Positions 26,646 to 35,159 of a DNA stretch of 64,000 bases are shown piece by piece. This stretch comes from Pantoea sp. Ap-967 (GTDB lineage: Bacteria; Pseudomonadota; Gammaproteobacteria; Pseudomonadales; Pseudomonadaceae): assembly GCF_011752565.1 (NCBI RefSeq), contig NZ_VWXK01000002.1, forward strand, positions 124,001-188,000, written 5' to 3'. The position numbers were made by a program, and so were the translations under genes. The notes under the pieces are model-generated. The model was not told the origin of the DNA, made no database searches, and saw only the letters and a program-made list of their open reading frames with translations. Position 1 is the first letter of the stretch. Every line of letters begins with the position of its first letter.

Positions 26646-28907
26646 TTATTCCCCGCCCGCCTGCCACCAGGCCGGAAACATCTGTTGCACCCGGGGCTCG
26701 GCGAAACGCTCATCGATCAGCACCAGCACACCGCGGTCCTGGTCGCCGCGAATTACCCGGCCAGCGGCCTGGATCACCTTGCGCACCCCTGGGTACAGGT
26801 AGGCATAGTCGAAGCCGGCGCCGAACTGCCGGCCCAGGCGCTGCTTGAACTGCTCGTTGACCGGGTTGACCTGGGGCAGGCCCAGGGTGGCGACGAAGGC
26901 GCCGATCAGGCGCGTCCCCGGCAGGTCGACGCCCTCACCGAACGCGCCGCCGAGCACGGCAAACCCTACCCCCTGCCCGCCTGCCACGAAGCGGTCGAGA
27001 AACCCCTGGCGCGCCGCCTCATCCATGCCCGGCGCCTGGGCCCAGGCGGGAATGCCTGGGTGGCGCTCGGCCAGCAGCGCCGCCACCTGCTGCAGGTACT
27101 CGAAACTGCTGAAGAACGCCAGGTAATTGCCCGGCTGCTCGCCATACTGCCTGGCGATCAGTTCAACGATGGGGGCCAGCGAGGCCTGGCGCTGATGAAA
27201 ACGGGTGGAGATCTGGCTGGCGATATGCACCTTCAACTGTTCGGCGCGAAACGGTGCTGCCACCTCCAGCCATGCCGTGTCCGCCGGCATGCCCAACAGG
27301 TCGGTATAAAAATGCCGCGGGCTCAAGGTGGCGGAGAACAAGGTCACGCTGCGCGCCGCCTGCATGCGCGGGCCCAGCAGCCGTGCCGGCGAGACATTGC
27401 GCAGGCACAGGCTGGCCAGGCGCTTGCTGCGTGGGCCTGCACGCACGCTGATATCGAACAGGAAGTCGGCGCCAAATACCTCGGCCACCCGGCTGAATTG
27501 CAGTGCCTGGTAGAAAAACTGCAGCACCTGGGCATCGACTTCGGCAGGCGCTTGGTTCATGCGTTCCTGGATCAGCCCGATGCAGTGCTGCAAGGCGCGC
27601 AAAAAGGTATCGGGCAACTGTTCGCTGGCCTGGTAGGGGGCAACTTGCGCCTTGTACAAGGCATTCCACTGGCGGTTCAGGCGGTCCAGGGCGCTGACCA
27701 GCCCAGCAGGCTTGCTTTGGCGCAACGCCAGCAACTGGCCCTGGTCGAGGGTGGCGCTGTACATTGCCCGGCCACGCTCGACCAGGTTATGCGCCTCGTC
27801 CACCAACACCGCAACCCGCCACTGGTTGACCTGGGCGAGGCTGTACAGCAAGGCGTGGGCATCGAAATAGTAGTTATAGTCGGCCACCAGCACATCCACC
27901 CAACGCGCCATTTCCTGGCCCAGGTAATACGGGCACACCTGGTGCGCCAGCGCCACCTCGCGCAGCGTGGCCCGGTCCAGCAATGGCATGGTGGCGGCGG
28001 CCTCGCGCGCGCCCGGCAGGCGGTCGTAGAAGCCTTGGGCCAGAGGGCAGGATTCACCGTGGCAGGCCAGGCCCGGGTGTTCGCAGGCCTTGTCCCGGGC
28101 CACCAGCTCCAAGGCGCGCAAGGCCGGTTGTGGCGACGCCCCGGTGACCTGGCGCAGGGCATCCAGCGCCAGGGCGCGGCCCGGCGTTTTCGCAGTGAGA
28201 AAGAACACCTTGTCCAGTTGCTGCGGCACCACGGCCTTGAGCAGCGGAAACAAGGTGCCCAGGGTTTTGCCGATGCCCGTGCTGGCCTGAGCCATCAGGC
28301 AGCGGCCAGTGCTCACTGCCTTGTACAGGGTTTCGGCCAATTGCCGCTGGCCCTGGCGAAACTGCGGGTAGGGAAACGCCAGCGCTTGCAGGCCATGGTC
28401 GCGCGCGGCCAAACGCTGCTGCTGAGCCTGGGCCCAGCCGAGAAAACGCTGGCACTGGGCGATGAAGAACGCCTGCAGCGCCGCCGCGCTGTAGTGTTCG
28501 CTGAACAGGGTCTGGGCATCGCTGTCGACGTTCAGGTACACCAGGGTCACTTCGACCTCGGCCAACTGCCGCGCCTGGCACAACAACCAGCCATAGACCT
28601 TGGCCTGGGCCCAGTGCAACTGGCGATGGTTGGCGGGCTGGCGCGCCAGGTCGCCGCGGTAGGTCTTGATTTCCTCCAGGCGGTTGGCCGCCGGGTCGAA
28701 GCCATCGGCGCGCCCGCGCACCTGCAGGCCCTGATACTCCCCCTCCAGGGCAACTTCCGCCTGGTAGCCGGGGCCACGCCGGGCCACCACCCGGCGATGC
28801 CCCTCGATACCCTCCAGCGCCGTGGGCGATGGGGTGAAGCGCAGGTCCAGGTCCCCAGCCTTGGCGCTGAACTCGCACAGGGCCCGCACGGCCACGCGGT
28901 AACTCAC
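26646..28907 (-). CDS. Nuclease-helicase: N-terminal PD-(D/E)XK-like domain plus DinG/XPD-type FeS helicase
   Basis: This 753-residue protein starts with a RecB/Cas4-like nuclease region: GRADGFD, then LEEIKTYRGD, then the Q-x-x-x-Y type QLHWAQAKVYGWLL. The XPD-like motor follows: Walker A in AQASTGIGKTLGTLFPL, four cysteines of an FeS cluster (KACEH, LACHGESC, HQVCPYY), DEAH box VLVDEAHNL, and motif VI QAAGRVIRGDQDRG. The GTG start at 28907 overlaps the FAN1 stop by 4 bases, so the two are co-translated and probably work together in crosslink or flap repair. Confidence 0.88.
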   Translation of the reverse strand: MSYRVAVRALCEFSAKAGDLDLRFTPSPTALEGIEGHRRVVARRGPGYQAEVALEGEYQGLQVRGRADGFDPAANRLEEIKTYRGDLARQPANHRQLHWAQAKVYGWLLCQARQLAEVEVTLVYLNVDSDAQTLFSEHYSAAALQAFFIAQCQRFLGWAQAQQQRLAARDHGLQALAFPYPQFRQGQRQLAETLYKAVSTGRCLMAQASTGIGKTLGTLFPLLKAVVPQQLDKVFFLTAKTPGRALALDALRQVTGASPQPALRALELVARDKACEHPGLACHGESCPLAQGFYDRLPGAREAAATMPLLDRATLREVALAHQVCPYYLGQEMARWVDVLVADYNYYFDAHALLYSLAQVNQWRVAVLVDEAHNLVERGRAMYSATLDQGQLLALRQSKPAGLVSALDRLNRQWNALYKAQVAPYQASEQLPDTFLRALQHCIGLIQERMNQAPAEVDAQVLQFFYQALQFSRVAEVFGADFLFDISVRAGPRSKRLASLCLRNVSPARLLGPRMQAARSVTLFSATLSPRHFYTDLLGMPADTAWLEVAAPFRAEQLKVHIASQISTRFHQRQASLAPIVELIARQYGEQPGNYLAFFSSFEYLQQVAALLAERHPGIPAWAQAPGMDEAARQGFLDRFVAGGQGVGFAVLGGAFGEGVDLPGTRLIGAFVATLGLPQVNPVNEQFKQRLGRQFGAGFDYAYLYPGVRKVIQAAGRVIRGDQDRGVLVLIDERFAEPRVQQMFPAWWQAGGE

Positions 28908-30553
28908 GCCGCCTCGCTCCAACGCACGTGGCACACCGCGACCGGCAAGCCCTGCTCGGCGCAGAATTCCAGCCAGCGCAGCTGGTTGTCCTGCAGGCGG
29001 TCACCCGGCCCCTTGACCTCGACCATGCGGTAGCGGCCCTGCTCCGGCCAGAACTGAATCAGGTCGGGCATGCCGGCGCGGTTGTTGCGAATGTCCTGCA
29101 ACAGGCGCAGGAAGCACTGTTTCAGGTGGGCGGCCGGCAGGCACGCCAGGGCCTGTTCCAGCAGCGTTTGGCTGAGCATTGGCCAGAACACGAAGGGCGA
29201 CTGCAAGCCCTGCTTGGCGGCGTAGCAGGCCAGGATCGCCTCGCGGTGGCTGCCATCATCGAGGCGCCCCAGGCAGGCGGCAAAGTGGTCGCTGCGCCGG
29301 TGCTGGAAGTCCGCGTCGTGCAGGTCTTGCGGCGCAGCCTGGAAGGGGTTGAAGAAGGCCCCCGGCACCGGTGCGAACACGGCGTCCCAGCACAATAGGC
29401 CAAACAGGCTGTTGAACAGGGTGTTTTCCACGTAATGCGCCTGCCCGCCCGCTTGCGCCAGGTGCTGGCGCACCGCCTCCTCGACCCCCAGCGCTGCCTG
29501 CTCGCGCGGCAGGTTCAGTTCGATCAGCTCCAGGGGCGCAGGGCGGCGCCGGGGCTGTGGCGGCCCACCCAGCTTTCGCGCGATACGTGGCAACATGCGC
29601 TGCAGCGCCTGGGTTTCCAGCGGGTTGAGCGGCGCTGCCGCCAGGGCCAAGGCCAGTTCGTGCGCCTGTTGCCACTGTTCGCTGCGTTCCAATACCCGCA
29701 CCTGGCGAATGCGCGCCTGGGCGTGGCTGCTGCGTGCATACACCGCCAGGGCCAGCGCCCAGTCGCCCAGCCGTTCGCACTGCTGGCCCAAGGCAAACAG
29801 CAAGCGCCCCAGGCGCCGGGCCAACCAGGGGTTGTCGACCTGCAGGTCATCCAGCGCCGGCAAGATCAGCGCAGGGGCCTCGCCCAACTCCAGGCGCTGG
29901 CCGCAGTGGTGCAGGGCCATGGCCACGTCGACATCGCCACGCCGCTGCAGTGCACGCGAATCCACGCTGAACGCCACTTGCTCGAAGCGCAGCAGCCCCA
30001 GGTCGGCCAGCACGAACTCCGACCAGTCCTGGTACAGGTTGCCAAAGAACAGCAGGCGCATGCGGTCGCACAGCGGCTGCAGGCGCCATTGCAGGATGCC
30101 CACTGGCGGCAGCTCGAACCACTGTGAAAGCGGCCGGGGCGACAGTTCCAGGGGCTGCAGTTGCAGCAAAAGATCACCCTTGGCCGCACGTGGGCGAGCC
30201 AGTTGCCCGGCGAAACCACTGGCCAGTTCATCCTTGCGCAACAGGCTGAACAACTGCTCCAGGCTCAGCTGTTCCGGCTCACCAACCCAGCCCAGTGCCA
30301 ACAAGGGCTGCAGCGCAGCCTGCGGGTCGCCGATCTCGGCGTAGTCAAGGCGGTCACTGCGAAACAGTTCACCCTTGCGCATGACCATGCGCACCAACAA
30401 CGCCTGGGCAGGGGCGCCGAGGGCGAGGAAGTCGCGAATGAACGCTTGCTCCTGGGCATCGAGCAAATCGGCGTAGCGCTGCTCTACCCACAGCAATACC
30501 TGGCGGAAGTTGTGCAGGTAGTACAGCGGGTCGTCGACGGAATGGGCAATCAC
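28904..30553 (-). CDS. FAN1-type structure-specific nuclease (VRR-NUC)
   Basis: With a GTG start at 30553 the protein has 549 residues, close to P. aeruginosa FAN1. It has the N-terminal SAP-like region (EQAFIRDFLALGAPAQALLV), helical TPR-like middle, and a C-terminal VRR-NUC core: acid in HYVENTLFNSLFGLLCWD, then GMPDLIQFW and MVEVKGPGD, which form the PD-(D/E)XK catalytic set. FAN1 cuts 5' flaps and unhooks interstrand crosslinks. A longer ORF (to 30709) adds an implausible N-terminus. It heads the operon with the FeS helicase. Confidence 0.9.
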   Translation of the reverse strand: MIAHSVDDPLYYLHNFRQVLLWVEQRYADLLDAQEQAFIRDFLALGAPAQALLVRMVMRKGELFRSDRLDYAEIGDPQAALQPLLALGWVGEPEQLSLEQLFSLLRKDELASGFAGQLARPRAAKGDLLLQLQPLELSPRPLSQWFELPPVGILQWRLQPLCDRMRLLFFGNLYQDWSEFVLADLGLLRFEQVAFSVDSRALQRRGDVDVAMALHHCGQRLELGEAPALILPALDDLQVDNPWLARRLGRLLFALGQQCERLGDWALALAVYARSSHAQARIRQVRVLERSEQWQQAHELALALAAAPLNPLETQALQRMLPRIARKLGGPPQPRRRPAPLELIELNLPREQAALGVEEAVRQHLAQAGGQAHYVENTLFNSLFGLLCWDAVFAPVPGAFFNPFQAAPQDLHDADFQHRRSDHFAACLGRLDDGSHREAILACYAAKQGLQSPFVFWPMLSQTLLEQALACLPAAHLKQCFLRLLQDIRNNRAGMPDLIQFWPEQGRYRMVEVKGPGDRLQDNQLRWLEFCAEQGLPVAVCHVRWSEAA

Positions 30554-30898
30554 GGGGCGGGTTCGGCAGTGGAAGCGGGTACTGTTTATACATACAGACC
30601 GAAGGTGCTGGCAAGCACCCAGGTGCCCGTCGGCGGCCAGCAGAAAACAAACAATCTTCAGCAGAAATTGAAATGCAGTCAGTGACCAATGGAGTTCCAG
30701 CATCTGCACAGAGACGTGCGGCGGGTTACGGTAAAAATTTTCCGATCAACGGTGCATAAAACTCAAAGGACTGCGCCGAACGCATACACGCATCGACGGC
30801 GGCCGGATGAATACTGGCAATTTGCAATTGCCAAGGAGTTTGACTAGCTTCTCTCAACCCCAAACGAGCACAGCTCGAAACCCGACAAGGAGGTTGAA
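30554..30898. promoter_or_regulatory. Divergent control region between FAN1 and the STAND-system operon
   Basis: This 345-base gap has no gene and is clearly more AT-rich than its surroundings. It must hold the promoters of both the minus-strand FAN1 operon and the plus-strand lipase-protease-STAND operon. AT-rich blocks lie near 30587-30600 and 30727-30765 (GGTAAAAATTTTCC, GCATAAAACTC). I could not fix a -35/-10 pair. An excellent RBS, ACAAGGAGG, stands at 30884-30892. Confidence 0.45.
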
Positions 30899-32269
30899 GT
30901 GGATATCGTCATCCTGATTCCTGGCATCATGGGTACTACTCTCCTGGCAACCGGTGCAGATGGCAAGCCAGAAGAGGTTTGGCCGCCGACGCCCTATGAA
31001 GCCGTGATGGGCTACAAGCGCCTGGAGCTGCTGACTCGCCCCGACCTTAAAGTCGGCGAGCCGATCAACAAAGTGGCCTGCTACAACTTCTACAGCCTGC
31101 TGCGCGAACACCTTGACGACTTGGGGTTCAAGAACACCGACAAAGGCAAACGCCGGATCGAGTTCGGCTACGACTGGCGGCAGGACAACTTCGATAGCGC
31201 ACAAAAGCTGGCTGAACTCCTTCAAAAGCTGCACATCCAGGAGCCCACTGCGCGCGTTACCCTGGTCGGCCACTCCATGGGCGGCCTGGTCTCGCGTTTG
31301 CTGCTCGAACAAGCGCACAACCAAAAACAACCTTGGTTCGCCAACATCACCCAGTTGATTACCCTGGGCACACCTCACCTGGGCGCACCGCTGGCATTGG
31401 CGCGTATCTTTGGCCTGGACAGCACCGCTGGGGTCAGTGCAAAAGACGTCAAGCGCCTGGCTAACGACCCACGCTATCCGTCGGCCTACCAACTTCTTCC
31501 CGCCCCGGGCGAAGCGGCGGTATGGGCGCTGAACAGCCCTGACCTGAGGGCCGTCGACATTTATGAACAACAGTCGGCCAAGGACTTGGGGCTGGACTAT
31601 GGCTTGGTGAACAAAGCTCAGCGGATGCACCAGGTGCTCGCTGCGGGCGCACGGCCTGAAGGGGTGCGTTACTTCTACTTTGCCGGCAGCGGCCATCAAA
31701 CCGTCACCCGGATCAATGTCAACCACACCGCCGGCCAGGCGGTTGAACATGCCGCGTCGGTCATTACCAAAACCAATGATGCCGGCGATGGCACAGTGCC
31801 GCTGTATAGCTCGTTGCCTACCACAGGCCAGCGCCAGATCGTAATCAACGAGCACGCCACTGTATTCAAAGGCGAAACGTTCCGCCGTGCGTTCTTCCGC
31901 TTGCTGGGCGGGAACGTTGGAACTGTCATCGACGCAGGAGTCAACGAAGCCATATTGGAGGGCTCTCTTGATCGTCCGGTCTACGAGCAGGGCGAGCCCA
32001 TCGAAGTGACCTTGGAGGTACTCAACCTCAGGGCACTCGATGGCAAAGGGCGCACCGATAGTATCGAAGGGGAATTGGTAATCACCGACGCTCGCGCAGA
32101 CGCAAAATCGCCAGCAAAGACCTATCGAGTGAACTATTCAGGCCCGCTTCTCGACCGCCTCAGCCTGGTCATCGAGTCGGATGAGCTCGCGCCGGGCCTA
32201 TATGAACTGCGCTTCCAGGGCCAACCCACACTCAGTGAACCGTTGCACTTCGCAATCACCAAAGGGTGA
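30899..32269 (+). CDS. LCAT-like lipase / alpha-beta hydrolase, first gene of STAND conflict operon
   Basis: The 456-residue protein begins VILIPGIMGTTLL, the oxyanion-loop pattern of LCAT/PGAP1-type lipases. The triad is visible: Ser126 in VGHSMGG, Asp297 in GDGTVPL and His319 in NEHATVF. After about residue 360 a beta-rich tail (EPIEVTLEVLNL; LAPGLYELRF) resembles an immunoglobulin-like domain. There is no signal peptide, so it acts inside the cell, which suits a membrane-damaging or signalling effector. The GTG start has a perfect AAGGAGG. It overlaps or abuts the next gene and is probably unleashed or gated by the STAND NTPase. Confidence 0.85.
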   Translation: MDIVILIPGIMGTTLLATGADGKPEEVWPPTPYEAVMGYKRLELLTRPDLKVGEPINKVACYNFYSLLREHLDDLGFKNTDKGKRRIEFGYDWRQDNFDSAQKLAELLQKLHIQEPTARVTLVGHSMGGLVSRLLLEQAHNQKQPWFANITQLITLGTPHLGAPLALARIFGLDSTAGVSAKDVKRLANDPRYPSAYQLLPAPGEAAVWALNSPDLRAVDIYEQQSAKDLGLDYGLVNKAQRMHQVLAAGARPEGVRYFYFAGSGHQTVTRINVNHTAGQAVEHAASVITKTNDAGDGTVPLYSSLPTTGQRQIVINEHATVFKGETFRRAFFRLLGGNVGTVIDAGVNEAILEGSLDRPVYEQGEPIEVTLEVLNLRALDGKGRTDSIEGELVITDARADAKSPAKTYRVNYSGPLLDRLSLVIESDELAPGLYELRFQGQPTLSEPLHFAITKG

Positions 32270-32271
32270 AC

Positions 32272-33351
32272 ATGAACGTCGCACAGCAACTGCGCAGTCG
32301 CCTGCGCAGCCAGGTAAACCTGCATGGCCGCGAAAGCCTTGGGGCGGACCCGCTGACCGAGCAGGCACGTGAGCATTCGCTCGCGCGCCTGGCAGCGCAG
32401 GTCGATGAAGACGACCCTGCGTCCAGGCACCTGCTGGCCAGTGCTCGTGCAGGCCTGGATTACCTGCGCAGCGAAAGCGGTATCCTCACGCCGGCCATGC
32501 GTGTCGGCATCGAGGCGATCATCCTTACCGACGGCTCGCGGCCTGCGCTGTTGGTCAGCAACGACAGCATCGACTACCAGGACCCACAGATCGGTGGCTG
32601 GCTCAGCCGCCTGACCAAGAGCAAGCCTCTGCTCAGGGAAACGTTGGGCAAAATTGCCCGTATTGCCCAGCAGCAACCCGACGGGACCAGCAAAACCTTG
32701 GGCACGGGCTTCTTGGTCGACACCGGCCTGCTCGCGACCAATCGCCATGTACTGCAAGAAATGGCCGCACTGGACGGCACCGGCACCTGGCGTTTCAAGG
32801 ACGACCTGGTCATCGACTTTGGCGGTGAGCATGAGCGCAGCAACCCGCCGGCTGCACTCGCTCGGCCCGTCGTCGTTGAGCGCTTCGGGCCTGAGCCGAT
32901 CTTGCAATTGGGCGAACCACGGCGCTTGGACTTCGCCTTGATCCAGATCCAGGCGCTGCCCAACAATCGCCTGCCCACGCCACTGCAAGTGTGCGATGCC
33001 GACGATGCCCAAGCCTTGCAGCCAGGCATGCCGCTCGTCACGATCGGCTTTCCGGCCAAGCCTTCGTTCGGCATGGAGAATGCCAAGGTCCTCTTCAACT
33101 TGTTCAAGGGCGTTTTCGACGTCAAACGCCTCTCGCCGGGGCTGTTGGGCGATACGCTGGGCCAGGTGCCCGGTGACAGCCAGCCACCACGCTGCTTCAG
33201 CCACGACGCCTCGACCCTGGGCGGTAACTCGGGCGGTTGCGTGATCGGCCTGGACGATACCTGGCAAGTCATCGGCTTGCATTTTGGCGGGCGATCCGGG
33301 GAATACAACCTCGCCCATGACATACGTGCAGTGATGGAGAGCGTTTCATGA
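32272..33351 (+). CDS. Trypsin-like serine protease (S1 type)
   Basis: This 359-residue cytoplasmic protein has an N-terminal about 120-residue helical region and then a chymotrypsin-fold protease. The triad is His159 (ATNRHVLQ), Asp220 (RLDFALIQI) and Ser320 (TLGGNSGGCV). The ATG at 32272 has AAAGGG at 5 bases; a GTG at 32266 overlapping the lipase stop is the alternative. Its own end overlaps the next gene by 4 bases. Cytosolic trypsin-like proteases next to STAND NTPases are known in bacterial conflict systems, where they are thought to cleave and activate partners. Confidence 0.85.
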   Translation: MNVAQQLRSRLRSQVNLHGRESLGADPLTEQAREHSLARLAAQVDEDDPASRHLLASARAGLDYLRSESGILTPAMRVGIEAIILTDGSRPALLVSNDSIDYQDPQIGGWLSRLTKSKPLLRETLGKIARIAQQQPDGTSKTLGTGFLVDTGLLATNRHVLQEMAALDGTGTWRFKDDLVIDFGGEHERSNPPAALARPVVVERFGPEPILQLGEPRRLDFALIQIQALPNNRLPTPLQVCDADDAQALQPGMPLVTIGFPAKPSFGMENAKVLFNLFKGVFDVKRLSPGLLGDTLGQVPGDSQPPRCFSHDASTLGGNSGGCVIGLDDTWQVIGLHFGGRSGEYNLAHDIRAVMESVS

Positions 33352-35159
33352 CGGCGGCGGATCTACGCCTGGCCCAGTGGGTGGTCGATGGTGAGTTGGC
33401 CTTTGCCGAACTGTTTCTCGCCCTGCAGCAAGGCGATGACACCAAGGTTCAGTACGATACCCTGAGCCAACCCGGCGATACGCTCGAACAGCGCCTGGCC
33501 AGAGCCTTCGGCCATGCGCGCGCGGGGGGGTGGTTGAGCGCATTCTGCACCAACTGCGTGACCGCTCGGTTAGTGACTCGCGGTTTCATCGAGGAAGCGA
33601 TCAAACAGACGGCATCGCCCTGGATGGTCAAAGCGCAGGCCTTGATCGATGCCGATTCACCGTTCTTGAACAGTGCCCTGCATGCCAAGGGGCTACTTCA
33701 TGTTGCCGACTATGTGTGCCGCATCGAGATCGATGGCCGGCATGCCGGTACGGGGTGGCTTGTACCGCCCGACATGGTGGTCACTGCCGGCCACGTGCTG
33801 ACTTCAAGCGCAACGAATGACCCGTTGGTCGACATAGCACAGCCCGAGGAAGCAGACCCTTTCCGGGTCATTGTTTACTTCGACGACAAAGTCGACATGT
33901 TCGGGGGCCGCCGCATACGCCGCAAACCCCGTGAATTCCTGCTCGCCGAACAGTGGCTGGTAGCACTCAATTCACCGGCAATACAGCCTGGTGGTATCGT
34001 CCAGCATGGTTTGGCCGGCCAGGACTACGCCATCATACGCCTGGCCGAAGCGCCGCTGCCTATGGCCAGGCGCATGGAAATGAACGCTACCCTGCCTTAT
34101 CCTCAGGATTACCTGCTGGTAATGCAGCATCCCGTCGGCCAAGCGATGTGCCACCAGCAAGGCAACATCACCGGGCTGCACGTGACACCGGGGCTATTCC
34201 AGCATTCCGTCAATTCCGAACCCGGCAGCTCCGGGGCACCCTGCTTCGACGTCAACTTCAGGGTGGTCGGGGTGCACACCGGAGAAATGCTGGGGGTGAC
34301 ACCCGCCAGCAACCTGGCAACGGCCATCGATCAAGTGGCTGAGGCCATTGCACAACAACCTATGACGTTGTCATCAAACTGGCCCTACAGTTTCGATGAT
34401 GCGGACGGTTTCTCGCGCCCCATCGTTGATCGCGAGCAGACCCTGGCATGGCTGCGTGAGGCCTGCACCAACGACAACCAGCGCGGGCTGATGATTCGCC
34501 CGAGCCTGCGCATGCCGGCTGGGATGACGTTTACCGCTGACTTGTTCAAGGCCCTGCTTCCACCTGAGCAGCACCGTGTGGTGCGAATGTCGGCGCTGGA
34601 TATCCACGCCCTTGGCGCAGAAGAATTCGCACTGCGACTGCTGACGGCCGCAGGCAAGAGCAACCCCACGCCGTTCACCCCGCCGCAAGGTGAAACCACG
34701 TCCGTAGCCTACCTGCGCAACACCCTGGTACCCGAGTTGCTGGCCAGGCTCGACCAAGCACGCATGGAACGTCATGTCTGGTTGCTGCTCGACGACCTGA
34801 AACGCCCGGACGCCTCCCATGTGCCGCTGGGCGAGGGCAATAACCTTCGCGAATTACTGGAATTGCTCTACGAGGCACTGGCGGGTTACCGCTGGCTGCG
34901 CATCGTGTTGCTGGGCTATGAGGGCACGCCTCCCAGAGTCGCAGCCGCCTACTGGAGCGAGCAGATACTGCCCGACCTCACGCCTGCAAGGTTCTCGCAG
35001 TACATGGATAAAGCCTTCTCTGGCGTGCCCGACGTCAAGTACCGCACGGCATTGAGCAAGCGCTATAAAACAATGACTGCCGGCCAGCCCACAACGGCCA
35101 ATCTGCACTGCATGGCCACGACGTGCGGGCTGTTCCTCGACAACATGAGATCCCTATGA
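33348..35159 (+). CDS. Helical adaptor + trypsin-like protease + degenerate NTPase-like domain
   Basis: This 603-residue protein has three parts. Residues about 5-85 are a small helical domain (TLEQRLARAFGHARAGGWL) resembling effector-associated (EAD) adaptors. Residues about 115-345 are an S1 protease with His149 (TAGHVL), Asp226 (GQDYAIIRL) and Ser295 (PGSSGAPCF). Residues about 360-603 look like a P-loop NTPase that kept a Walker-B-like strand (RHVWLLLDDLKRPD) but has no GxxxxGK; the Walker A place reads RGLMIRPSLRMPAGM. ATGA overlaps join it to both neighbours. It is probably the bridge between effector and STAND sensor. Confidence 0.8.
   Translation: MTAADLRLAQWVVDGELAFAELFLALQQGDDTKVQYDTLSQPGDTLEQRLARAFGHARAGGWLSAFCTNCVTARLVTRGFIEEAIKQTASPWMVKAQALIDADSPFLNSALHAKGLLHVADYVCRIEIDGRHAGTGWLVPPDMVVTAGHVLTSSATNDPLVDIAQPEEADPFRVIVYFDDKVDMFGGRRIRRKPREFLLAEQWLVALNSPAIQPGGIVQHGLAGQDYAIIRLAEAPLPMARRMEMNATLPYPQDYLLVMQHPVGQAMCHQQGNITGLHVTPGLFQHSVNSEPGSSGAPCFDVNFRVVGVHTGEMLGVTPASNLATAIDQVAEAIAQQPMTLSSNWPYSFDDADGFSRPIVDREQTLAWLREACTNDNQRGLMIRPSLRMPAGMTFTADLFKALLPPEQHRVVRMSALDIHALGAEEFALRLLTAAGKSNPTPFTPPQGETTSVAYLRNTLVPELLARLDQARMERHVWLLLDDLKRPDASHVPLGEGNNLRELLELLYEALAGYRWLRIVLLGYEGTPPRVAAAYWSEQILPDLTPARFSQYMDKAFSGVPDVKYRTALSKRYKTMTAGQPTTANLHCMATTCGLFLDNMRSL

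Noticed and set aside
26685..29033. A 782-codon ORF opposite the nuclease-helicase gene
   Set aside because: It is an antisense shadow with no motif, while the minus strand has complete helicase motifs.
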